Source: an uncultured Clostridia bacterium (lineage in GTDB: Bacteria > Bacillota > Clostridia > TANB77 > CAG-508). From it: a stretch of DNA of 64,000 nt. Below the pieces are notes generated by a model. It did not search any database and was not told the origin of the DNA. It saw nothing but the letters and a program-made list of their open reading frames with translations. The stretch covers positions 127,333 through 191,332 of the forward strand of contig CANDKR010000001.1 of NCBI GenBank assembly GCA_947385375.1. Direction: 5' to 3'. Positions 49,600 through 57,772 of the stretch are shown one piece after another. Positions within the stretch are counted from its first letter, which is position 1. Every line of letters starts with the position of its first letter. A program made the position numbers and the translations under genes.

Positions 49600-50739
49600 T
49601 TATATCATCATTACTTCTCTATCTTCAGCTTTTCTACTTGAAATTCCTTCTCTTTCACTTTTATATCTTTCTAATAGATCTCTAGCAAAGGCTCTTCTTT
49701 GACTATATAATGCCACACCATAAGTTCGATACTCTTCTGGTAATTCATCTGCTAAACTTAATTCATTTGCGGCTTCACTCCTTTTTGTAATTCCTTTTGC
49801 TGCATCATATAAAGCTTCTATATCTTGAACAGATACACTGTCTATCCTTTTTTGTATAGCTGGAAGTGCATATTCTGGATAATTAGCACATAAATGATTT
49901 AACACATCTTTGTATGACGCACCAGTATGTATTGGTGATATTCCCATTCTAGAAAATTCGCTCTTTTCTGTTGTAGTATCTAAATTACCTGATTTAACTG
50001 CTTGTCTTACCTCAGCTTCTGTAAGACTTAATCCTAAAACTCTTTCATTATCATATAATGGATAATGTCTTATTTTTCCTGTTGATAAATCCACATACAT
50101 TGCCCAATTTTCTGAGTGTCTATCATTATTTCCAAATATACAATCATATGTAATCATATCAATTGCTGACTTTAAATTCTCTTTGACATCTTCTCTTATT
50201 TGTGCTTCTGAAAATCTCTTTGATTTACTTTCATAGTTTATAGTTCCATATGCAATAGAGGCTAGAATAATATCAATATTATCGTGACTATCTAATGACA
50301 TCCTCTTCTCACTATTAGTTACATCACCTTGCCTCGAAAGTATTTTGTTGTATTTCTCTGGATGATTTAATTCAAAAGTATTAATAATTGATTCCCCTAA
50401 AATCATCATTTGAGAAGGTGTTAATATTTTTTTACTACCACAAGCTGTATACAAATGCTTAGTTTTTGAATATCTATTTCTAGTATCATGTAGTGTAATT
50501 AATTCTACTGGACAAGCTTCAATACCAGACTTATCTGCTAAACAATATCCAAAAAACTCCCCAAAATGATTAAACATTCTACTTCTTTGTTGTTGACCAG
50601 GAACTTTTTGACCATGTTGTCTTTTTACTAAGATTGTACTAGACAAGCCAGTAAACCAAAACTTTGGTTGAATATCTCCCATACGCTCAGGTCTTCCTTT
50701 AGAATATTTCTCATCAATATTATTAAAAGAAAATTCCAT
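49600..50739 (-). CDS. HipA-like Ser/Thr kinase, copy C
   Basis: The 379-residue protein has the catalytic features of HipA-type kinases: CIFGNNDRHSENWAM (about 198-212, like the NxDxHxKN loop) followed by IRHYPLYDNERVLGL (metal-binding Asp, about 220-234). Its start overlaps the stop of the small gene before it by one base (TAATG), so they are tightly coupled. HipA kinases phosphorylate translation factors such as glutamyl-tRNA synthetase and act as toxins; here no HipB-type helix-turn-helix antitoxin is seen. The target is unknown. Confidence 0.75.
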   Translation of the reverse strand: MEFSFNNIDEKYSKGRPERMGDIQPKFWFTGLSSTILVKRQHGQKVPGQQQRSRMFNHFGEFFGYCLADKSGIEACPVELITLHDTRNRYSKTKHLYTACGSKKILTPSQMMILGESIINTFELNHPEKYNKILSRQGDVTNSEKRMSLDSHDNIDIILASIAYGTINYESKSKRFSEAQIREDVKENLKSAIDMITYDCIFGNNDRHSENWAMYVDLSTGKIRHYPLYDNERVLGLSLTEAEVRQAVKSGNLDTTTEKSEFSRMGISPIHTGASYKDVLNHLCANYPEYALPAIQKRIDSVSVQDIEALYDAAKGITKRSEAANELSLADELPEEYRTYGVALYSQRRAFARDLLERYKSEREGISSRKAEDREVMMI

Positions 50740-51110
50740 TAGTATTTGTCCTCCTCTAATATAAAATGGTCAGTCATTATCTCGCCTTTTGATTTTTTTA
50801 AAAATTCAAACTCATCAAAAACTTCCATATCATATTCTTCTAATAATTCTTTTATATCATCTTCGTCCATTTTTTCAACTTTAGGAACCCTAATTCTAAA
50901 AAATGGAAATAGTACATCACTCTCATATATTTTATTGACATTAGAAAAAGGAAGTGTAGCAACTGCAAAACCACATTCTTTAGCTTTTTTAATATAGTTT
51001 TCATTAAGCTTAAAATAATACTTATTGTTTTCTTTGTCCCTACATAAAGCACCTATAATATGCTTTTTATCTGTTTTATAATCTTTCCATTTAAGATATA
51101 AATTTTCCAT
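50739..51110 (-). CDS. Small HipS-like protein (possible detached HipA N-terminal subdomain)
   Basis: The 123-residue protein reads like the first subdomain of HipA: a strand-rich part ending GFAVATLPFSNVNKIYESDVLFPFFRIRVP, recalling the SLPL...FFxNLLP region of HipA. In HipBST systems this subdomain is a separate protein (HipS) that inhibits the kinase (HipT). Its coupling to the following kinase gene fits such a pair. The rest is acidic and helical. The similarity is weak and was judged by eye. Confidence 0.5.
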   Translation of the reverse strand: MENLYLKWKDYKTDKKHIIGALCRDKENNKYYFKLNENYIKKAKECGFAVATLPFSNVNKIYESDVLFPFFRIRVPKVEKMDEDDIKELLEEYDMEVFDEFEFLKKSKGEIMTDHFILEEDKY

Positions 51111-51119
51111 AATTTTCTC

Positions 51120-52271
51120 CTATCGTGTTTCTATTTCTCTTGGCGTTTTTGCAGTTTTTCCAGATTTAGAACCGCCTCTTCTTCTAACAAGTTCCATAGG
51201 CTTATTTCCTGGCAATACCTGTGGAATTAAATTTCCGTCATCATCTATGTATTCCTCTTTTACGTATTTAAATCCTCTTTTTCTAGATCTAAAAATTCTT
51301 AATGCATAATCTTTATGAACCTCATCTAAGCCTTCGCATTCTTCCATTATATCTAATAAATCTTCTTCTTTTATTTGTACAATTTTTTCATAAGCTTTCT
51401 TAGTTTCCTCTGGATATGCAGTAAACAAATATGTTAACATTGCCTGATATCCTAATTTACTAACTTGTGAAGAAACACCCATTCTTGAAGTCAAGTCTTT
51501 ATCAATATGCTCCTGTAGTCTTGCTGCACTATATTTTTCTATTTCTTCAACTGCTTCTGACATACCTAAAATATATTCGTTATCAAAACTTGGATATAAT
51601 CTTACATCATTTTGTGAAACTGCTAGACCATAATTTTCATCATTCCTATCAGTATTTCCAAACCTGCAATCAAATACTACCATGTTTATTAAATCTTGCC
51701 TTAATGTAGCAACTTTTTCTTCGCTAGCACCAGCTAACTCTCTAGCATAAGCTTCAAAAGCTGGAATAACAAGTTCTATATTATTATTGTTACGTTCATT
51801 ATTAACATCTAATAATCTATCATTAGGAGCTATCTCTATTCCTTCTGGATTCATTATCTTCATATATTCGTCATAGTGTTCCGTTTTATACCAAGCCAAA
51901 ACATTAATTGCTTGAACTAAATCTTCGCCCTTTTGCAAATCTAAATATGAAATACAACCAGGAACTTCTACTTTTCTGCCTGATTTTGAAAAAGGCAAAG
52001 CAATATTTCTTCTTAAAATATCTACATCACAAGCAGGAAATCCTATTTTTCTTTGTAATAGATGTGCTATAAATTCTCCGTACATAGCTGCTGAAGTTTT
52101 TGTGATTTTAAAATCTTTTTTTCTTATTCCTAAATTGGGTTTCCAAACACCTTCTTTTTTATTCCTCAAAACCCTTTGATTTTGTCTTCCAGCATCACTA
52201 AATACACGACCTATTACAATTACATCATCAATTAAATCTAACTTATATTTATAATCTCTTTCTTCTGACAT
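51120..52271 (-). CDS. HipA-like Ser/Thr kinase, copy B
   Basis: The 383-residue protein is a paralogue of copies A and C. The catalytic loop FDCRFGNTDRNDENYGLA (about 206-223) and VRLYPSFDNEYILGM (about 228-242) are intact. Near the N-terminus IVIGRVFSDAGRQNQRVLRN and KTSAAMYGEFIAHLLQRKI are like the ATP-binding and substrate part of HipA-fold kinases. The C-terminus has a basic tail. It lies between copy A and the HipS-like gene on one transcript. Confidence 0.72.
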   Translation of the reverse strand: MSEERDYKYKLDLIDDVIVIGRVFSDAGRQNQRVLRNKKEGVWKPNLGIRKKDFKITKTSAAMYGEFIAHLLQRKIGFPACDVDILRRNIALPFSKSGRKVEVPGCISYLDLQKGEDLVQAINVLAWYKTEHYDEYMKIMNPEGIEIAPNDRLLDVNNERNNNNIELVIPAFEAYARELAGASEEKVATLRQDLINMVVFDCRFGNTDRNDENYGLAVSQNDVRLYPSFDNEYILGMSEAVEEIEKYSAARLQEHIDKDLTSRMGVSSQVSKLGYQAMLTYLFTAYPEETKKAYEKIVQIKEEDLLDIMEECEGLDEVHKDYALRIFRSRKRGFKYVKEEYIDDDGNLIPQVLPGNKPMELVRRRGGSKSGKTAKTPREIETR

Positions 52272-52332
52272 TTTTTCACCTTTCTAATCCATATAATTAT
52301 ATATCTTTTTTACATTTATGTCAACTTTTGTA

Positions 52333-53325
52333 TTATCTTGTAACTTTCTTTTCTTCATATTCTTGATGTACTTCTGAAATTGTCTTTTGTCTTATTGCAA
52401 ATAGTTTTAAAGCTAGTTTTTTATGGTCTTCATTCATTTCTGAAAAATCGTCTAAAGTTGTTTTCAAATTATATATACCTATTTGTTTCAATTTGTTATA
52501 GGCTTTTTCTGTTTCTACCGGATACTTATCATATAAATATCTCACAACTTCACTCACACTACTTTGTTTGTCACCTGAAACGCTATACTGTGTAGGAAAT
52601 TCACGTTCAGCAAATTGAGCTAATTCTGACGTTTTTCCATTAATTAGTTCACTTACCTTTGATGATCTTAGATTTAAACATAACATATTTCCAGATGTTA
52701 AGTAAAAACTATTTAATCTAGGATTATCATATTCAGATTCAATTATATCAGTTGCTCCTCTTACTCCTAATTTTAAACCAAACATTAAATTATCTACTAA
52801 CTTTTGTCTAATTTCTGCCTTTTGCTCTTCTGAAATTGGAGTTTTTTGTCTTGCTGAAATATAGTACATATTAGCATTAATATAATCATCAACGGTATCA
52901 TAACTTGTCCTATTATCGGCTCCATTTACTGAATTATCATAAAAAGACTTAACTACACTAAATGGGAAAAATGAAACTTGTCTATTAAAAAATGGTCCAA
53001 ATCCTGTTCCATTAATATACACAAGTGAACTTTGTGAAAATGCATCTCTATATAATCCTGTTTCTATACTCGGAATCAAACAAGCTTTAAGCTCTGTTTT
53101 TGGAACATCTATACCAGCTTTTTTACCTAATAAATAAACTATATATGGTGCATAATGACTATCGTCTTGTGCTGATCTTTTGCTATGTATATATGCATAT
53201 TGACACTTTTTTTGGTTATAGATACAAAAACATCTAAACCCATCTGGACCTATTGTTTTTGATAAATCAGTATAAGCATTTACATCCAAAGGCTCAAAAT
53301 CAAATTTTTCTCTATTATTTGCCAT
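52333..53325 (-). CDS. HipA-like pseudokinase, copy A (catalytic residues lost)
   Basis: The 330-residue protein aligns by eye with copy B over its whole length, including the end (EDHKKLALKLFAIRQKTISEV against EVHKDYALRIFRSRKRGFKYV). The catalytic loop is replaced by MFGLKLGVRGATDIIES, which lacks the Asp/Asn residues, and the metal-binding block by GNMLCLNLRSSKVSEL. It is the first gene of the cluster. It may regulate or scaffold the active copies; this is inference. Confidence 0.62.
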   Translation of the reverse strand: MANNREKFDFEPLDVNAYTDLSKTIGPDGFRCFCIYNQKKCQYAYIHSKRSAQDDSHYAPYIVYLLGKKAGIDVPKTELKACLIPSIETGLYRDAFSQSSLVYINGTGFGPFFNRQVSFFPFSVVKSFYDNSVNGADNRTSYDTVDDYINANMYYISARQKTPISEEQKAEIRQKLVDNLMFGLKLGVRGATDIIESEYDNPRLNSFYLTSGNMLCLNLRSSKVSELINGKTSELAQFAEREFPTQYSVSGDKQSSVSEVVRYLYDKYPVETEKAYNKLKQIGIYNLKTTLDDFSEMNEDHKKLALKLFAIRQKTISEVHQEYEEKKVTR

Positions 53326-53412
53326 AATTTACCTCAATTCTCTTTTCAATAGTATTAATTATATCATATTTGGGGAATTATGTAAAGTAATTATGATTTT
53401 ATATCCTTTGTA

Positions 53413-53441
53413 TTGAATTAAGCTGAATTTAATGATATAAT
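53413..53441 (+). promoter_or_regulatory. Promoter of the 79-residue membrane protein (and possibly uvrB)
   Basis: TTGAAT (53413-53418), 17-base spacer, TATAAT (53436-53441), about 60 bases before the start. Confidence 0.7.
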
Positions 53442-53500
53442 ATTTACTAATTATGTTATCGCCCTAGTAACATACAAATCTTTGTAGAGGAATGAACTAA

Positions 53501-53740
53501 ATGAAAATACTTCTTAAAACTTTAGGAGTTCTTTTTTCAGCTCTGATTTCAGGGCTGGTATCGATTATCTTTTTGTGGGCAGCCTGTGGCTGTGATGCAA
53601 ATTACACAATTAAGTTATTGACCCACCTAAATTATGAAACTGGTGTGGCAATACTATTATGTATCTTGCTTGGAGTAATGCTTGCATTTTGCCCCGTTTG
53701 GCACGCAATAAACGAAAAAATCGATGATAGTTTGTTCTAA
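53501..53740 (+). CDS. Small two-helix membrane protein, unknown
   Basis: The 79-residue protein has two hydrophobic segments ([25 protein letters not shown], about 6-27, and [17 protein letters not shown], about 52-68) and several Cys. Codon use has more G/C than the neighbours (ctg, ggg, tcg, gtg), so it may be acquired. It has its own promoter and a GTAAC/GTTAC hairpin after the stop. Like the ORF at 9353 it is a solitary plus-strand gene; it has no CGG. Confidence 0.6.
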   Translation: MKILLKTLGVLFSALISGLVSIIFLWAACGCDANYTIKLLTHLNYETGVAILLCILLGVMLAFCPVWHAINEKIDDSLF

Positions 53741-53747
53741 AAAATGT

Positions 53748-53777
53748 AACTCCGATTAGGGCTAGGGGTTACTTTTT
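53748..53777 (+). terminator. Hairpin after the small membrane protein
   Basis: GTAACTCC pairs with GGGGTTAC around ATTAGGGCTA, followed by a T-run. Confidence 0.55.
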
Positions 53778-53796
53778 AAATGAGAAAGGAATACAA

Positions 53797-55753
53797 ATGT
53801 TTAAATTAGTATCTGAATATAAACCAACTGGTGATCAACCAGAAGCAATAGAATATTTATCAAAAGGTATAAAAGAAGGTAAAAAATTCCAGACCTTACT
53901 TGGTGTTACAGGTTCTCGGAAAAACTTTTACTATGGCAAATATCATACAAAAAGTGCAAAAACCTACTCTTATTTTGGCACATAATAAAACTTTAGCAGG
54001 TCAGCTTTACTCAGAATTTAAAGAGTTCTTTCCAGAAAACAGAGTAGAATATTTCGTTTCTTATTATGATTATTATCAACCAGAAGCATATATTGCATCT
54101 TCTGATACTTATATAGAAAAGGATTCTTCTATCAATGATGAAATTGACAAACTTCGTCACTCTGCAACCTTATCACTTTTCGAATGTAGAGATGTTATTA
54201 TAATAGCATCTGTTTCTTGTATATATGGTTTAGGTGACCCTATCGACTACCAAGAAATGATGTTATCTTTAAGACCTGGTATGGAAAAATCAAGAAATGA
54301 CATAATGAAAAAACTTATAAATATGCAATATACACGTAATGAAATGGATTTTAAAAGAGGAACTTTTAGAGCAAAAGGAGATGTTCTTGAAATATATCCT
54401 TCTTCTCAAAGTGAATCTGCTGTTAGAATTGAATTCTGGGGCGACGAGATTGAAAAAATACACGAAATAAATCCATTAACTGGTAAAAGTACTGGACTAA
54501 GAAACCATATTCTTGTACCTCCTGCTTCTCAATATGTTACTAGTAAAGCTAAAATTGAAAAGGCTTTAGTGACTATTGAAGAAGAAATGGAAGAACGTGT
54601 TAAATATTTTACTGAAAATAAAAAGTTAATTGAGGCACAAAGAATTGAAGAACGTACTAATTTTGATATAGAAATGCTTAAGGAAACTGGATTTTGTCAA
54701 GGTATTGAAAACTACTCAAGACATATTAGTGGTAGAGAAGCTGGAAGTGCACCTTACACTTTATTTGACTACTTCCCTGATGATTTTCTACTTTTAATAG
54801 ACGAGTCACACGCAACTGTACCACAAGTTAGAGCTATGTATAATGGTGATAGAGCAAGAAAAGAATCTTTAGTAAATTACGGTTTTAGACTTCCTTCTGC
54901 TTTTGACAATAGACCTTTGAAATTTACTGAGTTTGAAGATAGAATTAATCAATGTGTTTTTGTAAGTGCAACACCTGCTGATTATGAAAAGGAGCACGCA
55001 GGTGATAATGTTGTAGAACAAATTATAAGACCTACTGGTCTACTTGATCCTAAAATTGAAGTTAAGCCTACCGAAAATCAAATAGATGATTTAATGGAAC
55101 AAATACGTATAAAAGCTGAAAAGGGTGACCGTGTGCTTGTAACTACCCTTACTAAAAAAATGGCTGAGGACTTAACTGCATATTTAAGAGAAGCCGGAAT
55201 TAGAGTTCGCTATATGCACTCAGATGTTAAGGCTTTAGAAAGACTTGAAATAATAAGAGATTTGAGAATTGGTGAATTTGACGTACTAGTCGGAATTAAC
55301 CTACTTCGTGAAGGTCTAGATATCCCTGAGGTTTCACTTGTCGCTATACTTGATGCTGATAAAGAAGGTTTCCTTCGTTCAGAACGTTCACTTATACAAA
55401 CTATTGGACGTGCTGCTAGAAACACTGATGGTAAAGTTATAATGTATGCTGATGAGCTTACAGACTCAATGGAAAAGGCTATTTCAGAAACTAACAGAAG
55501 ACGTGGAATTCAAGAAGAATATAATCAAAAACATGGTATCACGCCTCAAACTATCAGAAAGTCTGTTAGAGATGTTATTAAAGCTACTATTGTTGAAGAC
55601 ATTGAAGACGAATACGATATAAATAAAGAACAGACAGCTGAAGAAATCATTTCTACACTTACTGACGAAATGCTAAAACACGCACAAGCAATGGAATTCG
55701 AAAAAGCTGCCGAACTTCGTGATAAAATAAAAGAACTTGAAAAAATGTTATAG
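53797..55753 (+). CDS. uvrB: Excinuclease ABC subunit B (one CGG +1 frameshift)
   Basis: Skipping the C at 53917 gives a 651-residue UvrB of standard length. The shift lies inside Walker A: GVTGSGKTFT at residues 37-46, with Gly41 encoded across the site. Helicase motifs follow ([11 protein letters not shown], the beta-hairpin [39 protein letters not shown]), and the C-terminal UVR domain that binds UvrC. Without the shift translation ends at 53985 and no ATP site is made. It verifies DNA damage in nucleotide excision repair. Confidence 0.96.
53917..53919 (+). other. CGG +1 frameshift site (UvrB, Gly41, Walker A)
   Basis: GGT TCT CGG AAA AAC becomes GGT TCT GGA AAA ACT TTT, restoring the invariant GSGKT P-loop. 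Confidence 0.96.
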
Positions 55754-55761
55754 ATTTTTAG

Positions 55762-55799
55762 AAAGCTTAAAACTTAATAAAGTTTTAAGCTTTTCTTTA
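55762..55799 (+). terminator. Terminator of uvrB
   Basis: GAAAGCTTAAAAC pairs with GTTTTAAGCTTTTC across TTAATAAA, then T-rich sequence. Confidence 0.75.
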
Positions 55800-55847
55800 A
55801 TCTTTCTTAATAACTTTCATATACAATATATTTTGTAAGGAGGTTAT

Positions 55848-56558
55848 ATGAAAAAAAGACATAAGAAAAAATCAATACACTTTATCGGTTTTCTAATTTT
55901 ATTCATAATTATTTATATGGCTTATAATAAATTTATGGGTGCATATGCACCAGTTGGCAAGAAAAGCAATTCAAACTATTCTGGAATTGGACAAGAGGCT
56001 GTAGAAGGAAAAGACGGATATTTCACAACTTTTACAACTGAAAATAGCCATAAAAAAACCTATCTTGAATATAAACAAAACTGGACTAGCTCTTGGGCAA
56101 AAAATGAATATTGGGGCGGAACAATGGAAGAAAATGGCTGTGGTATTACCTCAATGTCCATAATTCTAAGTGGATACGGTATGGACTATTCCCCAGAGGT
56201 ATTGCGTAAAAAATATTTCCCCAAATTAAATTACGCAAATTTATCAAAAGAATTGTCAAATAATTTTGGTATTGAAAACAGTGATTTTCTATACGCCAAT
56301 GTTTATTGGTCAGAAAAAAAGCTAGAAGAACATTTGCTAACAAACAGACCTATACTTGTATGTCTATCTGCTGATAATGGTAAGAATAGATTTACTGCTA
56401 AATCACATTATATGGTATTACTTGCAACTGACGAAAAAGGTAAAGTCTACATATCTAATCCAAATGGATTAGAAGGTGAAGCAAATTGTTCTGGGTGGTA
56501 TGATTTTGATTATGTTATTCCGTACATAGCTAAAGTTATGTACATTACCAGTTATTAA
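55848..56558 (+). CDS. Membrane-anchored C39-like (papain-fold) cysteine protease
   Basis: The 236-residue protein has a very basic N-terminus, one membrane anchor (about 10-27) and a peptidase_C39_2-type domain: Cys in ENGCGITSMSIILSGYG (about 100), and His in AKSHYMVLLATDEKGKVYISNPN (about 187) with the following Asn. Such domains are found in surface proteases of Bacillota. An AAGGAGG site precedes ATG 55848. The substrate is unknown. Confidence 0.82.
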   Translation: MKKRHKKKSIHFIGFLILFIIIYMAYNKFMGAYAPVGKKSNSNYSGIGQEAVEGKDGYFTTFTTENSHKKTYLEYKQNWTSSWAKNEYWGGTMEENGCGITSMSIILSGYGMDYSPEVLRKKYFPKLNYANLSKELSNNFGIENSDFLYANVYWSEKKLEEHLLTNRPILVCLSADNGKNRFTAKSHYMVLLATDEKGKVYISNPNGLEGEANCSGWYDFDYVIPYIAKVMYITSY

Positions 56559-56590
56559 TTACAAATATACGAACCTTGTGGTTCACAATA

Positions 56591-56622
56591 AAAACTGAGC
56601 AAATTCCCCATTGCTCAGTTTT
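56591..56622. terminator. Bidirectional terminator
   Basis: AAAACTGAGCAA pairs with TTGCTCAGTTTT around ATTCCCCA; between the C39-like gene (+) and tRNA-Thr (-). Confidence 0.8.
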
Positions 56623-56631
56623 ATATTACTT

Positions 56632-56707
56632 TGGAGCCACTAAGGAGAATTGCACTCCTGACCTACAGGTTACGAATCTGTTGCTCTGCTAACTGAGCTA
56701 TAGTGGC
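56632..56707 (-). tRNA. tRNA-Thr (anticodon CGT), with an odd T-loop
   Basis: The acceptor GCCACTA pairs with TAGTGGC, then T and an encoded CCA. The anticodon loop TTCGTAA gives CGT, reading ACG. Two oddities: the pair closing the anticodon loop is A with C, and the T-loop is TGCAATT with G in place of the near-universal T55. D and acceptor arms look normal. It may be functional or decaying. Confidence 0.85.
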
Positions 56708-56785
56708 ATAAATTATAATAAATATATTATATACATTATTTTTTCTTTGTCAACTATTTTTATAAGTCTTTATATTCAAAAAATG

Positions 56786-56814
56786 TTGCTTTTTATAGAA
56801 ATCTGTTGTACAAT
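56786..56814 (+). promoter_or_regulatory. Promoter of the PemK/MazF-like gene
   Basis: TTGCTT (56786-56791), 17-base spacer, TACAAT (56809-56814). It overlaps an in-frame TTG at 56806, so that codon cannot be the start if this promoter is used. Confidence 0.6.
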
Positions 56815-56847
56815 GCAAATAACAATTTTTATGTCAGGAGTAATTTT

Positions 56848-57639
56848 ATAGAAAAAAATATAAAAAATGAAAATAATAAATTAGATATACAAAAAATAAT
56901 AAATAATAAAAATGAAGCTATAACTGCTTTAAATGAATATCTAGATAAATGTATTATCGAAGATAATAGTAAAAAGAAAAAGTGTAATTTACTATCATAT
57001 TGGTTAAAAGATTATATTAAATATTTAGAACAAGAAAAAACATTTAATAGTGCATATTTAAAAGAATATAAATGCGGAGATATCATAAAAGCTAATTTAG
57101 GATTTAATGTAGGAAATGAAGAAGGTGGTCTACATTATTGTGTAGTTCTTGACAAGAAAAATGCAAAATCATATTCAACTTTAACAGTTATTCCTCTTTC
57201 TTCAGTAAAATCGACAACAAAAATTCATAAAACATCAGTTTTATTAGAAAATGAAATATATTCTAAACTATTTGATAAAGCTTCTAATTTAATAAAAGAT
57301 ACAAAAGCTGAATTATCAAAATTAGAACAAGAAGCAAGTACTATCGACTTTTTACCGGAAGATACAGAAGAAAATAGTATAATAAAATCCTTTAAAAGAA
57401 GACAAATTGATGAAAAGATGGAAGAAACAAAACACAAAACAGAATTAATTGAAAAAATATGTAATGAATTAAATCAGATGAAAACTGGTACTGTAGCCTT
57501 AGTTAATCAAATAACAACTATCAGTAAACAAAGAATTTATGATCCAAAACATGATTTTGACATCTTAGCTGGAATACAACTTTCAAGCAATAGTATGGAA
57601 AAAATATATGAAAAAATCAAAAAACTCTATGCAAATTAG
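56848..57639 (+). CDS. PemK/MazF-like protein with a helical insert; probable ATA start
   Basis: The beta-barrel blocks of PemK/MazF are visible: YKCGDIIKANLGFNVGNEEGGLHY, CVVLDKKN...TLTVIPLSS near the middle and TGTVALVNQITTISKQRI near the end. A charged coiled-coil-like insert of about 80 residues (LIKDTKAELSKLEQE to KTELIEKICNEL) splits the domain, and a helical N-terminal extension precedes it. MazF proteins cut mRNA; no antitoxin gene is adjacent, so toxicity is uncertain. AGGAG (56836-56840) is 7 bases before ATA 56848, the best start (263 residues); an upstream TTG lies in the promoter. Confidence 0.7.
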   Translation: MEKNIKNENNKLDIQKIINNKNEAITALNEYLDKCIIEDNSKKKKCNLLSYWLKDYIKYLEQEKTFNSAYLKEYKCGDIIKANLGFNVGNEEGGLHYCVVLDKKNAKSYSTLTVIPLSSVKSTTKIHKTSVLLENEIYSKLFDKASNLIKDTKAELSKLEQEASTIDFLPEDTEENSIIKSFKRRQIDEKMEETKHKTELIEKICNELNQMKTGTVALVNQITTISKQRIYDPKHDFDILAGIQLSSNSMEKIYEKIKKLYAN

Positions 57640-57740
57640 TATATTTTTGTTGACGACACGCATAATATTTAGTATAATGTATTTATAATACGTTGCTGTG
57701 TAATAGTAATATTATGTACAGCATTTTAAAGAATACGTTA

Positions 57741-57770
57741 AAAGACTTCGTAGAAATACGAAGTCTTTTA
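57741..57770. terminator. Bidirectional terminator
   Basis: AAAGACTTCGTA pairs with TACGAAGTCTTTT around GAAA; between the convergent PemK-like and zinc-ribbon/propeller genes. Confidence 0.8.
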
Positions 57771-57772
57771 AT

